From Synechococcus sp. BIOS-E4-1 (GTDB lineage: Bacteria; Cyanobacteriota; Cyanobacteriia; PCC-6307; Cyanobiaceae), in contig NZ_CP047935.1 of the NCBI RefSeq assembly GCF_014279995.1, positions 1,881,494-1,945,493 on the forward strand: DNA of 64,000 nucleotides. Direction: 5' to 3'. Below the pieces are notes generated by a model. That model searched no databases. It was not told where the DNA came from and was given only the letters and a program-made list of their open reading frames with translations. Below are positions 21,219 to 30,785 of this stretch, piece by piece; within the stretch, counting starts at the first letter, position 1, and every line of letters begins with the position of its first letter. A program made the translations under genes and the position numbers.

Positions 21219-21854
21219 ATGAGTGAGCTCCAGCGTCTGAAAGGGTTGCTTCCCCCGGAGATGCAGAGCTGGGTGTTCGTCGAGGCCGCCGCTGCCGTTG
21301 AGCCGGCTTTGATCACCCTTGAAGAGATCGGCAGGGATGAGGTGGAGATCCAGGTTGATCTCGATGCCTGGGACAATCTGGCCCTCGACCACCGCAATCT
21401 GCTGTTCTGGCACGAAGTGGGGCGGATTCAGAACGACACCATTCCACGCGATGGCTGGGAGATGGCAGCCCTTGCGATCGGTCTCGGCGGGGCCATCGGT
21501 GAACTCTGGGTCCAAGACGGGCTGTTGTTGTTCATGGCTTTGGGTCTGTCCGGATTCGCCGGCTATCGCCTCTACCTGAAGAACAATGCCGAAAAACGTC
21601 TTCGCGATGCGATCTCGGCTGATGAGCGGGCTATCGATCTGGCCTGTCGATTTGGCTACAGCGTTCCCAATGCCTACAAAAGTCTGGGCGGAGCGTTGAA
21701 GGACCTCGTCGAGAAAACCAGAAAGAAGAAAAAACGCAGCTTCTACGAAGACCGACTGGAAGCGTTGCGCAAGAGTGCTGGAAAAGCTCGCGCCGAAATG
21801 GCGCAACAACAAGGTTCACGTCAGTCCGTCACCAGCGAAAACGTCTATGGATAG
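21219..21854 (+). CDS. DUF3318 family protein
   Basis: A 211-residue cyanobacterial protein of the DUF3318 family, opening LQRLKGLLPPEMQSWVFVEA, with a conserved LFWHEVGRIQNDTIPRDGWE block, one or two hydrophobic segments at about 85-115, and a Lys-rich helical tail (TRKKKKR). The HEVGRIQ stretch is reminiscent of a peptidase helix but lacks HExxH. It overlaps rsfS by 8 bases and heads the run rsfS-CGLD27-asparaginase, divergent from carB. Function unknown. Confidence 0.85.
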   Translation: MSELQRLKGLLPPEMQSWVFVEAAAAVEPALITLEEIGRDEVEIQVDLDAWDNLALDHRNLLFWHEVGRIQNDTIPRDGWEMAALAIGLGGAIGELWVQDGLLLFMALGLSGFAGYRLYLKNNAEKRLRDAISADERAIDLACRFGYSVPNAYKSLGGALKDLVEKTRKKKKRSFYEDRLEALRKSAGKARAEMAQQQGSRQSVTSENVYG

Positions 21855-22212
21855 TGAACAGCTTGCGGAACTCGCCGCAGACGCGTGCGATGACCGTAAG
21901 GCGGTGGACATCCAGCTCATCCGGGTCGATGAGGTCTCGAGTCTTGCCGACTGGATGGTGATCGCCGGTGGGCAGAGCGACGTTCAGGTCAGGGCGATTG
22001 CACGATCCGTCGAGGATCGGATTGAAGATGAGGTGAAGAGACTTCCCCTGCGCAAAGAGGGAGTCAACGAGGGCCGCTGGGCCTTGCTGGATTACGGCGA
22101 ACTTATCGTGCACGTGCTCCAACCCGGGGAAAGGAGTTACTACGACCTTGAAGCATTTTGGAGTCACGGGGAACGCCGTCCCTACCTAACGTCCAGAACA
22201 TCAGACGATTAA
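21847..22212 (+). CDS. rsfS: ribosomal silencing factor
   Basis: RsfS/Iojap-type factor that binds ribosomal protein uL14 and blocks subunit joining in slow growth. It has the expected block order: AADACDDRKAVDIQLIRV, LADWMVIAGGQSDVQVRAIA, and WALLDYGELIVHVLQPGERS with YYDLEAFW. 121 residues with the ATG at 21847, which overlaps the DUF3318 stop by 8 bases; the frame stays open further upstream but only inside DUF3318. Confidence 0.93.
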   Translation: MDSEQLAELAADACDDRKAVDIQLIRVDEVSSLADWMVIAGGQSDVQVRAIARSVEDRIEDEVKRLPLRKEGVNEGRWALLDYGELIVHVLQPGERSYYDLEAFWSHGERRPYLTSRTSDD

Positions 22213-22225
22213 CAGGCGGCCCGGC

Positions 22226-22720
22226 ATGGCCTCGAGCATTTCTTGCCCTGTCCCCCCTGAGCAGAGACCTCAGGAGGAATTCGCTCAGTTCAGCCGATCC
22301 TGGTTTTTTGCATGGCCATGTACGGCCCAGATCTCACTCGATCGGGCTTTACTGATCAGTTGGCTGTTGATCTCACCGATCACCGTGCTGGTGGCCAGTG
22401 GTAGCTGGACCTTGCGCCACGATCCAGTGCGTTTGCTGCTCGCCGGAGGTGTTGCAGCCCTTGTGATGCCGATGCTGCTGCTGATCAGGCAATGGCTTGG
22501 CTGGACCTACGTGCACAAACGCCTGCTCTCGGAGAAGGTGGAATACGAGGAATCAGGTTGGTACGACGGTCAGGTCTGGGAAAAACCCGTGTCGTGGCGG
22601 GAGCGAGATCTGCTTCTTGCTCAGCATGAAGTCAGGCCCATCCTGGGCAGGCTTGGTCGAGCAATGGCCCTGGTCACAGGTCTGATGCTCGGTGGAGCAA
22701 GCATCTGTCAGGCTCTCTGA
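22226..22720 (+). CDS. CGLD27/Ycf36 family membrane protein (DUF1230)
   Basis: A 164-residue protein shared by cyanobacteria and plastids. The diagnostic motif SEKVEYEESGWYDGQVWEKP lies at about residues 101-120, after two membrane spans at about 41-60 and 68-88; a third hydrophobic stretch ends the protein. In plants and algae the family is tied to photosynthetic performance and possibly iron; here the role is inferred only. It sits 13 bases after rsfS and 4 bases before the asparaginase gene. Confidence 0.88.
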   Translation: MASSISCPVPPEQRPQEEFAQFSRSWFFAWPCTAQISLDRALLISWLLISPITVLVASGSWTLRHDPVRLLLAGGVAALVMPMLLLIRQWLGWTYVHKRLLSEKVEYEESGWYDGQVWEKPVSWRERDLLLAQHEVRPILGRLGRAMALVTGLMLGGASICQAL

Positions 22721-22724
22721 ACCT

Positions 22725-23711
22725 ATGGCACATCAGGGCATGTCGATCCCATCGGGTTACCGCGGCTCGGCGCGCTCCCTGAGTTCTCCAGCACTCGAAG
22801 TCCGGCTGCGACGAGGGTCGTCCATCGAGTCCACCCACCGGGTGCATGCAGTGGTCTGCGACAGCCGCGGCCGGGTGCTGATGAAAGCTGGGCAGCCGGA
22901 CTTCGAAACCTTTATCCGCTCGGCGCTCAAACCCTTTCAAGCCCTGCCACTGATCAGCAGCGGCGCATCGGAGACCTACAACTGCGGTGAGCGGGGAATC
23001 GCCATCAGCTGCGGATCCCATTCGGGCACCCCTGGGCATGCGCGTGAGGCCTTCCGGTTGCTGTGGAACGCAGAACTGGAAAGCGATCATCTGCAGTGCC
23101 CGATCCCCGTGGGCCGCTCCAGTCCCCTTGAGCACAACTGCTCGGGCAAGCATGCTGCTTTTCTGATTACCGCCCGAAAAATGGGATGGCCGATTGAGAC
23201 CTATCTCCAGGGAGATCATCCCCTGCAGCAGGAGATCACACGACGCGTGGCGGAACTGCTCGGTCTGCCCCCTGATGAACTGGTTGCTGAAAGAGATGAC
23301 TGCGGAGCTCCCACGTTGCGCCTTCAGCTCAACCAGATGGCTCTGTTGTTTGCCCACCTCGGATCCTCAGCCCATGCGGAACTGGAACAGATCAGCCGGG
23401 CAATGCTTGCGCACCCAGAACTGGTGGCTGGAGAGGGACGGTTCGATACGGAATTAATGCGACGCTCCCATCACCAGGTGATCAGCAAAGGGGGTGCAGA
23501 AGGCATTCAGTGCCTGAGCCGAACTGGCGAAGGTCTTGGCGTTGCCATCAAGGTTGAAGACGGTGCCAGACGTGCCAAGCAGGCTGTTGCCCTCCATCTA
23601 CTGCATCAGCTCGACTGGATGACGCCAAGCGGACTCAAGGAATTGGAGGAACAGCTGTTGATCCTCAATCCTGGCGTTCACCTTGAGGTGGAGGGTGAGC
23701 TGCGAACCTGA
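22725..23711 (+). CDS. asparaginase (type II-like, PF06089 family)
   Basis: A 328-residue member of the Rhizobium-type asparaginase family that hydrolyses L-asparagine. Conserved blocks include the early LRRGSSIESTHRVHAVV, IRSALKPFQALPL, ISCGSHSGTPGHAR and HNCSGKHAAFL. The CSGKH block carries residues conserved across the family. ATG at 22725, 4 bases after the CGLD27 stop, is preferred; 22740 is an alternative. There is no signal peptide, so it should act in the cytosol. Confidence 0.85.
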   Translation: MAHQGMSIPSGYRGSARSLSSPALEVRLRRGSSIESTHRVHAVVCDSRGRVLMKAGQPDFETFIRSALKPFQALPLISSGASETYNCGERGIAISCGSHSGTPGHAREAFRLLWNAELESDHLQCPIPVGRSSPLEHNCSGKHAAFLITARKMGWPIETYLQGDHPLQQEITRRVAELLGLPPDELVAERDDCGAPTLRLQLNQMALLFAHLGSSAHAELEQISRAMLAHPELVAGEGRFDTELMRRSHHQVISKGGAEGIQCLSRTGEGLGVAIKVEDGARRAKQAVALHLLHQLDWMTPSGLKELEEQLLILNPGVHLEVEGELRT

Positions 23712-23762
23712 CCACAATTGAGTGGTGTCTTCGATCACCAAGTTGTATAGTTATTGGGTCAC

Positions 23763-23839
<77 letters not shown>

Positions 23840-23849
23840 ACTTTTAAAG

Positions 23850-23872
23850 CCTCACTTTGTGGGGTTTTTTTA
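23850..23872 (+). terminator. intrinsic terminator after tRNA-fMet
   Basis: CCTCAC pairs with GTGGGG (one G:T wobble) across a short loop and is followed by a run of seven T. It lies 11 bases beyond the tRNA 3' end. Confidence 0.8.
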
Positions 23873-23877
23873 TTGCT

Positions 23878-24060
23878 TTAATCATTTGAGTACCTTCGGT
23901 GGGATGGATTGAGATGCATGACCCAAAAAGGAAAGCCAATCTGAATAGCTTGCCTTGGATGCCAGGCATTAGCTCCGATTAATTCGATAACGCAGGTCAG
24001 GAACAGGGGCATAATCTGCATCAGCAAAAGCAAGCACAGACTCAACTTTGCGTGAGACAT
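23878..24060 (-). CDS. possible small membrane protein, 60 aa
   Basis: An open frame of 60 residues with a strongly hydrophobic N-terminal half (KLSLCLLLLMQIMPLFLTCV) and a polar tail rich in His, Pro and Trp. It lies alone between the tRNA terminator and the GMC oxidoreductase gene. No family recognised and no clear ribosome site, so it may be spurious. Confidence 0.3.
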   Translation of the reverse strand: MSHAKLSLCLLLLMQIMPLFLTCVIELIGANAWHPRQAIQIGFPFWVMHLNPSHRRYSND

Positions 24061-24175
24061 CTGCACAGACAATGAAGTGAGCAGATGCGAATTGAGCCTC
24101 TTCAGCTGAATCAACAACACCCTGAATCAGCCCAGGAATCATCTCTATCTGATCCGACGAAGATCTTCAGTGGCA

Positions 24176-24216
24176 CCGATCAACCGATCAGCCCCGCCGA
24201 TCAGTCCCGCCGATCA
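24176..24216. repeat. CCGATCA repeats upstream of GMC gene
   Basis: Four copies of CCGATCA at 24176, 24184, 24197 and 24210; the last two sit in a 13-base direct repeat (CCCGCCGATCAGT, then CCCGCCGATCAAT). The block ends about 90 bases before the oxidoreductase start, so it could hold binding sites, but this is inference. Confidence 0.5.
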
Positions 24217-24305
24217 ATGGCGGTGATCAGCGGCAACGGCCAAGAACGCAAACTGCAGCCAAGCGCAAATGACTCACTTCGGAATCAGTTCAGTCGAACA
24301 GGGAG

Positions 24306-26024
24306 ATGCAGGACAGTGACCAGAGCTCTCGACCGCGTCGGGCACTATCGGTAGGTCATAGTGATGTCGTGCCCTTGAATCCCTTCGAAGCGGTTGTGAT
24401 CGGATCGGGCGCCACAGGAGGAGTGGCCGCGATGACACTCGCCGAAGCAGGACTCCGAGTTCTGGTTGTGGAAGCGGGTCCGGATCGATCGCCCTCGGAA
24501 GCCCTCGGGAACGAGCCTGGCAATAGCCTCAGACGGGCCGAAGGCCTGATCAGCGGTCGCCATCGGCGTCAGATTCAGCACCCTGGCTACTGGAAACAGA
24601 ACCCCTCCCTCTACGCGGACGAGCGTCAGTACCCGTACAGCACGCCAGACGATCAACCGTTTCTCTGGACCCAGGGTCGTCAGGTTGGCGGCCGCAGCCT
24701 CACATGGGGTGGTATCACCCTGCGGCTGTCGGACTATGAATTCAAAGCCGCTGATCGAGACGGATACGGCCAAAACTGGCCCATCACTCACGCCGAACTC
24801 GATCCGCACTACAGCGCACTTGAACAGCTGTTTGAAGTCCGTGGTGAGCGAGATGGACTCGACCATCTCCCTGACGGCCGGATGGCACCGGCTTTGCCAT
24901 TCATGCCTGAGGAGGAGCGGATGCGTGAACTCCTGAGCAGGGAGCGCGGCATTGCCTTGATCCATTCCCGCGGTTTTGAGGCCCCCAAGCGCACCCCATC
25001 AGCTGAGTGGCCTCGATCAAGCAGCAACGGCAGCAGTCTTCAGCGAGCACTGGCTACGGGGCGAGTTCAACTGATGTGCAATGCAATGGCGGAAAGCCTG
25101 GAGATGGATCCCGCCCAGCAACGTGCCCGTGCCGTTGTCGTTGTCAACCGCATCAATGGGGAACGGCAGCGACTGGAATGCAATCTGGTGGTGGCCTGCG
25201 CCTCCACGATTGCAACGCTCAGACTGCTGCTTCAGTCTGAGCAACAAACCAATTCAAAAGGCTTCAGGGATCCATCAGGTCTGCTGGGAAAGGGATTGAT
25301 GGATCATGTTTCCTGCTGTCGATTCTTTTCCGTTCCCAGCGAAACAGGACGTGGTGCGGCTCAGCAATCCGACCCATCCAGCACGCTTTCAGGAGCAGGA
25401 AGCTTCTTTCTGCCCTTCGGCAATGCCCCAGAGACCTGCGCCGGGCGACCTTTTCTGCGCGGCTATGGGATCTGGGGGGCCATCAACCGATTTGATCCGC
25501 CCCGGTGGCTCAAACGCAATCCGGACCGCCGACTTGGCTTTCTGATCGGCCACGGTGAGGTGCTCTCAGATGAAGGAAATCAGCTGAGCCTCTCGCAACG
25601 CTGCGATCCATTTGATGTGCCGATACCCCACATCAGCTGCCGCTGGGGAGCGAATGAACAGGCCATGGTGCAGCACATGAAGCGCACCATTCAGGACTGC
25701 ATCCAGGTCGCCGGAGGTCTGACGACATCACTCGCTGATCAGGTGCACCTTCCAGTGGTGAAGCCTTTTGTCGCGAAGGCTCTTGCGGCTCAGGAAGATG
25801 CTCCTCCTCCCGGCTATTACATCCACGAAGTCGGAGGAGCAGCCATGGGAACCAACGAAGAGCACAGCGTGGTTGATCGCTGGAACCGTCTCTGGCGCTG
25901 TCCCAATGTGCTGGTTGTGGATGGAGCCTGCTGGCCCAGTTCCGGATGGCAAAGCCCGACGCTCACCATGATGGCGATCACCCGCAGAGCATGCCTGGCA
26001 GCTGTTATGCCTGGGAACGGCTGA
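24306..26024 (+). CDS. GMC-family FAD-dependent oxidoreductase
   Basis: A 572-residue flavoprotein of the glucose-methanol-choline oxidoreductase group. The FAD-binding motif VIGSGATGGVAAMTLAEAG is followed by VVEAGPD; the substrate-proximal block GRQVGGRSLTWGG and the C-terminal half with HEVGGAAMGTN and LVVDGACWPSSGWQSPTLTM fit the family. The His/Asn active-site pair of alcohol oxidases is not obvious here, so the substrate is open. There is no export signal. It is convergent with, and overlaps by about 20 bases, the DUF2811 gene. Confidence 0.88.
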   Translation: MQDSDQSSRPRRALSVGHSDVVPLNPFEAVVIGSGATGGVAAMTLAEAGLRVLVVEAGPDRSPSEALGNEPGNSLRRAEGLISGRHRRQIQHPGYWKQNPSLYADERQYPYSTPDDQPFLWTQGRQVGGRSLTWGGITLRLSDYEFKAADRDGYGQNWPITHAELDPHYSALEQLFEVRGERDGLDHLPDGRMAPALPFMPEEERMRELLSRERGIALIHSRGFEAPKRTPSAEWPRSSSNGSSLQRALATGRVQLMCNAMAESLEMDPAQQRARAVVVVNRINGERQRLECNLVVACASTIATLRLLLQSEQQTNSKGFRDPSGLLGKGLMDHVSCCRFFSVPSETGRGAAQQSDPSSTLSGAGSFFLPFGNAPETCAGRPFLRGYGIWGAINRFDPPRWLKRNPDRRLGFLIGHGEVLSDEGNQLSLSQRCDPFDVPIPHISCRWGANEQAMVQHMKRTIQDCIQVAGGLTTSLADQVHLPVVKPFVAKALAAQEDAPPPGYYIHEVGGAAMGTNEEHSVVDRWNRLWRCPNVLVVDGACWPSSGWQSPTLTMMAITRRACLAAVMPGNG

Positions 26025-26367
26025 ACAGATCATCGAGGTAGCGCTCCGTGACGGCGCGCTCAGAACAACCGTTCTGAAAAAGAAACTGGGCCAGAGCTGA
26101 GCTCATCAGCCGGTACTGATCCCAGGCCGGATTGGATCCAATGAAGGCTTTCATGCCCTGGTACAGGACCTCAGGAATTTCAGCCTCAAGACTCACGCAG
26201 GCTGATTCACGCTCTGATGCAGTGGCCGGCTGCGACTCCATGCAGCGCTCCAAGTGATTGCAATCCATCCGCGCTTCTGAATCCCGTTTCCACCAACAGG
26301 AAGCCACACAAGCGCCCTGATCGTCAAAGCGAACAACGCGCTGCCACCAAACGCTGATCTCAAACAA
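26005..26367 (-). CDS. DUF2811 domain protein
   Basis: The C-terminal 60 residues match the cyanobacterial DUF2811 family (VSLEAEIPEVLYQGMKAFIG, then ALAQFLFQNGCSERAVTERY and LDDLF). About 45 extra N-terminal residues rich in Trp and Cys (VWWQRVVRFDDQG, CVASCWW) look protein-like rather than random, so I keep the TTG at 26367; ATGs at 26268 and 26241 are shorter options. Function unknown. Confidence 0.75.
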   Translation of the reverse strand: MFEISVWWQRVVRFDDQGACVASCWWKRDSEARMDCNHLERCMESQPATASERESACVSLEAEIPEVLYQGMKAFIGSNPAWDQYRLMSSALAQFLFQNGCSERAVTERYLDDLFSRSQA

Positions 26368-26515
26368 GACTCACTGCAGCGCAGTTGATCTGCTCGCAAG
26401 ACAGGCCGATCCCGCCACTCGAGCCTTCGCACAAGCCCCCCTGTCAAGCAACCAAAGACACCGGAACCCAAAACCACAGGCCTGCCCTCCAGGCGACCGC
26501 TTTGAGCAAATAGCA

Positions 26516-26564
26516 GTGGAAAAGTGTCCAAGAACTGTGGAAAACCCCGGTTTTTCTCCACAGC
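26516..26564. promoter_or_regulatory. DnaA-box-like sites in a palindrome
   Basis: TGTGGAAAA at 26537-26545 is the complement of TTTTCCACA, a DnaA box form known from cyanobacteria; AGTGGAAAA at 26516-26524 has one mismatch, and TTCTCCACA at about 26555-26563 is near it on the other strand. The stretch 26536-26564 (CTGTGG to CCACAG) is also an imperfect inverted repeat. It lies in the 289-base gap between DUF2811 and cbiX, which otherwise shows nothing. Confidence 0.35.
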
Positions 26565-26656
26565 GCCACGACGCATCAGTCACGCTTATACGACCGAGTC
26601 TCGCGAGACCCAAGCAAGACAGAGACGCCTGAGTGCGGCGTTCCCACTGATTCACT

Positions 26657-27835
26657 TCAGATTTGAGACTCAGTCGCCTCCTGCTTGGCTGCTAAGCGAC
26701 GCAACGTTGTCGGTCCGAGGGGGTGATCAGCGTGGGGGTAGGGATGGTGTCCATGCTCATGGCTGTGGTGCTCATGGCTGTGGTGCTCATGGCTGTGGTG
26801 CTCATGGCTGTGTTGCTCTTGGCTGTGGAGGTCATGCTCATGGCAGTGGTCATGATCGTGATGGTGCCCACTGCTCAGCGGAATCGGGATGCCGTCGGGT
26901 TGACAAACACCCGTGCATTCCCGTTCGCAGAGGGCGCAGGCTTCCGTGAGCCCCTCAACGTGGTGATGGTGACTTGACTGGTCAAGGCCCACTTCCTGCT
27001 CAAAGCCCAGAACCTGAGCCCTGTATTTGCAGAGAGAGCAGTTCATTGCAGCTTCTCCGCCCATCACTTCCTGAACCCGCTCCAGGAACGTGTCGAGAAC
27101 GAAGCTGTGATCACCCAGGTAGGACGCATTGACGAAGTCAATCTCGGGATGATCGTCCGCAACCCGTTCTGTGTGCTGACGGATGCGACTGACCAACACC
27201 CCGGAGAACAGAAAGTAAGGAAACACGATGATGCGCTTAAAACCAAGCTTCACCACATGACGGAGACCGGGTTCCACCAGAGGAAATGTGACGCCCGAAT
27301 AAACGGTTTCCCCCCAGCCGAAACCAAAACCCTCCACCAACATCCTGGTGACCTTGGCCACGTTGGAATTGGCGTCAGGGTCCGAAGAACCTCGACCAAC
27401 GACCACGAGCATGGTGTCGCAAAGATCAACCCTGGAGGTCTTGTTGAGAGCCTCCTGGATGCGTGCTCCTGCTGCGGCGATCATCAACCGGTCCACGCCC
27501 AGTTCACGGCCGTAGTCAATCTCCAGTCCGGTTTCAGCGCTGTAGGTGTTGAGAACGGACGGGATGTCGTTCTTGGCGTGTCCAGCGGCAAACAACATCG
27601 CCGGAACGGCAAGCACCTTCACCACTCCCTGCTCGCGCAGTTTGTCCAGACCATCTCTCAGGATGGGACGCGCGAATTCAAGGAACCCGTATTCCACCGG
27701 CAATCCCGTCAGGCGCTCTTTGAGTCCGTTGGCCAGACCCTCGAACTCGGCAACGGCCAGACGATTACGACTGCCATGACCACAGATCAGAACTCCATGT
27801 TTGGTTGCAGCAGGAGCAACGATCTGCTGGGTCAC
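26657..27835 (-). CDS. CbiX-type sirohydrochlorin chelatase, long form with His-rich tail
   Basis: A 392-residue class II chelatase that should insert Fe or Co into sirohydrochlorin. Two CbiX-like halves are visible: the first has the active [15 protein letters not shown], the second reads [14 protein letters not shown] with the catalytic His lost. A MNCSLC motif (264-269) matches the MxCxxC linked to an Fe-S centre in long CbiX proteins, and a second cluster (Cys300, 303, 307, 311) follows. The tail from about 324 to 371 is full of His, including SHEHH repeats encoded by a 15-bp tandem array, and probably binds or stores metal. Divergent from the FAD oxidase. Confidence 0.88.
   Translation of the reverse strand: MTQQIVAPAATKHGVLICGHGSRNRLAVAEFEGLANGLKERLTGLPVEYGFLEFARPILRDGLDKLREQGVVKVLAVPAMLFAAGHAKNDIPSVLNTYSAETGLEIDYGRELGVDRLMIAAAGARIQEALNKTSRVDLCDTMLVVVGRGSSDPDANSNVAKVTRMLVEGFGFGWGETVYSGVTFPLVEPGLRHVVKLGFKRIIVFPYFLFSGVLVSRIRQHTERVADDHPEIDFVNASYLGDHSFVLDTFLERVQEVMGGEAAMNCSLCKYRAQVLGFEQEVGLDQSSHHHHVEGLTEACALCERECTGVCQPDGIPIPLSSGHHHDHDHCHEHDLHSQEQHSHEHHSHEHHSHEHHSHEHGHHPYPHADHPLGPTTLRRLAAKQEATESQI
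26756..26830. repeat. 15-bp coding tandem repeat (SHEHH), five units
   Basis: Units of CTCATGGCTGTGGTG start at 26756, 26771 and 26786, with variant units at 26801 and 26816. On the minus strand they encode SHEHH repeats of the chelatase tail. The unit is a multiple of three, so copy-number changes keep the frame. Confidence 0.9.
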
Positions 27836-27885
27836 ACGTGAGGTGCATCTGTATCAAACCTATTCGCGGCCGTAAAACAAAGACC

Positions 27886-29127
27886 ATGAACTGTCTGGCA
27901 AGTGATGCAGAAACCCTCGGGTGCCTGGCCCCCAATCCGAAGCTGTTGAAGCAGCTGATGCGCCAGCCGCTCGGATCAACTCCTCTGCGGATTCGCTCGG
28001 GTGGCACCAGCAGTCGCTGCGCAAGCGATGGCTGCTGGACCCTTGATCTACGCAAACACCGCGAGATCCATTACCAAGAACACTCCCAGAACATCGAGAT
28101 CGGCACCGGTCTGACCATGGCCGAGCTTCTGCAGGCCTTACGTCCCCATGGGCGCAGCGTGCCCATCGGACTTTCCGGACTGACCGGGAGCGGTTTTATC
28201 CTCACGGGTGGAATGGGGCCTCTCAGCCGTTCCCAGGGGCTGGCAGTGGACTCCATCCAAGCGATGGAGGGCATCTGGGGAACAGGTGAACCCTTTTCCC
28301 TTTCCACCGATCAAAGCGCAGAGAATTCCCGCCAATGGCGCGCTCTGATGGGTGCCGCACCGTTCCTCGCCGTTGTCACACGCCTGCGCCTGCGGACACA
28401 ACCTCTACAACCGCTGCGACTACGGCGTGGATTGATCCATCCCTCGCTGCTTCCCGAACTGCTGCAGATGGCGGAACAGTGGCCTGAAACCTGCAGCCTG
28501 CAATGGAGCTGGGGGGAGAGGTTGGAGATCTACGCCGTTGACAGCAGCGACGACCAAACCACACCCGGCCCCCTGGCAGCACTGGCTCCCATCCTGGGAA
28601 CCGATCACCAGGCCGCTGTTCAGCACTGCACAAGCCAGCTGGAGCAGCCCAGGTTCGGCAGCCTTGCATCCGAGAACGCGTCATTTCAGCCGGTTCATAA
28701 CGAGGTGACCGGGCGTCTCGGTCCTGCTCTGGGACGAAAGGCCAGCCCCTTGATTGAGCGGCTGAGCGCGCGAATCCAGCAACGTCCGCATGATGAATGC
28801 CGAATCAGCGCTCAGCAGCTCGGAGGAGCAACGACGCGAGTCAACCGCGAGAGCACCTCCTTCATCCACCGGGATTCCATGTGGAAACCGTGGATCACAG
28901 CGGCCTGGAATCCTGGAGACCTGGCCGGACGGGAGCGAAGCCTGCAATGGATGGATCAGGTCAGTGATGACCTCCGCCAGGCCTGCCCGGGATTGCATCT
29001 CGCACAGTTGCATGACCATCTGCCTGGTCATCAACGGGAACTGGTGGACGCCTTCGGCGAGTGGTTGCCGGAACTGCGCCAACTCAAGAGCGAACTGGAT
29101 CCCGAAGGACGGCTGCCTCCGCTCTGA
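27886..29127 (+). CDS. FAD-binding oxidoreductase (PCMH/FAD_binding_4 type)
   Basis: A 413-residue flavoprotein of the vanillyl-alcohol-oxidase fold. N-terminal FAD-binding features are [15 protein letters not shown], then [20 protein letters not shown] and [20 protein letters not shown]. The C-terminus ends [10 protein letters not shown], like the substrate-domain end of berberine-bridge or glycolate oxidase relatives. The substrate is unknown. ATG at 27886 gives a normal N-terminus; the frame is open to 27805 but that overlaps the divergent chelatase. The SulP gene begins 30 bases downstream. Confidence 0.8.
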   Translation: MNCLASDAETLGCLAPNPKLLKQLMRQPLGSTPLRIRSGGTSSRCASDGCWTLDLRKHREIHYQEHSQNIEIGTGLTMAELLQALRPHGRSVPIGLSGLTGSGFILTGGMGPLSRSQGLAVDSIQAMEGIWGTGEPFSLSTDQSAENSRQWRALMGAAPFLAVVTRLRLRTQPLQPLRLRRGLIHPSLLPELLQMAEQWPETCSLQWSWGERLEIYAVDSSDDQTTPGPLAALAPILGTDHQAAVQHCTSQLEQPRFGSLASENASFQPVHNEVTGRLGPALGRKASPLIERLSARIQQRPHDECRISAQQLGGATTRVNRESTSFIHRDSMWKPWITAAWNPGDLAGRERSLQWMDQVSDDLRQACPGLHLAQLHDHLPGHQRELVDAFGEWLPELRQLKSELDPEGRLPPL

Positions 29128-29157
29128 ACTACGGTCCCAGCACTCAACAGATGATTG

Positions 29158-30738
29158 ATGGCCTCAGGATCCGTGCCTCGGCAGTTGAATCTCGGCTTCG
29201 GCAACCCAAGCAAGGATCTGCTGTCCGGACTTGTGGTGGCCTTCGCCATGATTCCGGAGGCGATTGCGTTTTCCGGCATTGCCGGCGTGGATCCGCAGGT
29301 CGGCCTGTTCGGAGCGTTTCTGCTGTCGATCACGATCGCCTTCGTCGGTGGTCGCTCAGCGATGATCACCTCCGCCACAGGCTCCACAGCACTGCTGATG
29401 ACCGGTCTGGTCGCCACCGGTGAGGCACGCGGTGAGGGCCTGGGACTGACCTATCTCCTGGTTGCGGGAGTGGTCACAGGCATCCTGCAGATTCTCTGGG
29501 GTTGGCTGCGTCTGGCTTATCAGATGCGTTTCGTGCCACTTGGCGTGCTTAGTGGATTTGTGAACGCGCTGGCGCTGCTGATCTTCCAGGCACAGTTTCC
29601 CCAGCTGGGCATCAATCTGCACTTCGGCGAATCAGAGGTGGCGGGCCATGCCCATGACCTGCTGCCCCATGGCAGCCAGATTCCGATCGTCTGGGGACTG
29701 GTCCTGCTTGGTCTGGTGATCATCTATGGATTGCCACGCCTGACACGACTGGTGCCGTCACAGCTGGTGGCCATCATTGTGCTGACCGTGATCTCGATCG
29801 GTTTCAGCCTGGAGATCCCCACAGTCAGCAGCCTCGGTGACCTGCCCACCGGACTGCCGATTCCGAGCTGGCCTTTCGGTTCACCAGAGCAGATGAAGGT
29901 GCCCTTCAGTCTCGAGACCCTGGGCATCGTTCTGCCAACGGCCCTGGCGATCTCACTTGTGGGGCTGATGGAGACCTTCCTCACCCAGGACATCCTCGAT
30001 GACCGCACCGACAGCAACTCCAACAAGAACGTGGAAGCAAGAGGTCAGGGCATCGCCAACATCGTGTCCTCCCTGTTTGGCGGCATGGCCGGCTGCGCTC
30101 TTGTTGGTCAGTCGGTGATGAACATCGACAACGGTGGGCGAACCAGGCTCTCCACGCTCTTTTCAGGGGTCAGCCTGCTGGCGATGATTCTGCTGGGACG
30201 GCAGTGGCTCGAGCAGATCCCCATGGCAGCACTGGTGGCTGTGATGATCAGCATCGCTGTCAGCACAGCTGACATCGCCGGGCTGCGCCGTCTCCGATCC
30301 ATCCCGAAGAGCGACACGGCGGTGATGCTGATGACCTTCGCCGTCACCATGCTCACCACACCTCACAATCTGGCGCTTGGCGTGATCGCAGGAGTTGCTC
30401 TGGCGGGCATCCTGTTCAGTCGCAAGGTGGCCAAGGTGATCCGCGTTGATGCAGTGGACGTAAACGAAAACATGCGGCGTTATGTCGTGAGCGGACAGCT
30501 GTTTTTCGTGAGCAAGATCTACTTTCTGCAGGGATTTGACGTTCACGACCATCCCAGTCAGATCACGATTGATCTGTCAGCAGCGCATATCTGGGACCAG
30601 AGCGGCGTCAGCGCTCTCAATCAGGTCATTCGCAAGCTTCAGCAGGGTGGATCCAAGGTTGAAGTGGTGGGAATGAACCAGGAAAGTCTCAATCTTTTTG
30701 AACGAATTGGGTCTCAAACCGATGGGGGCCATGGCTGA
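29158..30738 (+). CDS. SulP-family anion transporter with STAS domain
   Basis: A 526-residue carrier with about 12-14 membrane spans and a C-terminal STAS domain ([10 protein letters not shown] to the end; [12 protein letters not shown] carries the usual conserved Ser). The SulP signature is near the start: [20 protein letters not shown]. In cyanobacteria SulP members include the sodium-dependent bicarbonate carrier BicA and sulfate carriers. This one is shorter than BicA as I remember it, so the substrate (bicarbonate, sulfate or other) is left open. ATG at 29158. Confidence 0.9.
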   Translation: MASGSVPRQLNLGFGNPSKDLLSGLVVAFAMIPEAIAFSGIAGVDPQVGLFGAFLLSITIAFVGGRSAMITSATGSTALLMTGLVATGEARGEGLGLTYLLVAGVVTGILQILWGWLRLAYQMRFVPLGVLSGFVNALALLIFQAQFPQLGINLHFGESEVAGHAHDLLPHGSQIPIVWGLVLLGLVIIYGLPRLTRLVPSQLVAIIVLTVISIGFSLEIPTVSSLGDLPTGLPIPSWPFGSPEQMKVPFSLETLGIVLPTALAISLVGLMETFLTQDILDDRTDSNSNKNVEARGQGIANIVSSLFGGMAGCALVGQSVMNIDNGGRTRLSTLFSGVSLLAMILLGRQWLEQIPMAALVAVMISIAVSTADIAGLRRLRSIPKSDTAVMLMTFAVTMLTTPHNLALGVIAGVALAGILFSRKVAKVIRVDAVDVNENMRRYVVSGQLFFVSKIYFLQGFDVHDHPSQITIDLSAAHIWDQSGVSALNQVIRKLQQGGSKVEVVGMNQESLNLFERIGSQTDGGHG

Positions 30739-30785
30739 CAGGGGCAATTCTTAAAGCTGGTATCTGATCTGATCGATCAACAGGT

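Noticed and set aside
26368-26656. Replication origin at the DnaA-box-like cluster
   Set aside because: Only one exact box, and no dnaA, dnaN or AT-rich unwinding region nearby.
26524-26949. Cys/Gly/His-repeat frame on the plus strand
   Set aside because: It is only the shadow of the 15-bp repeat in the chelatase gene on the other strand.
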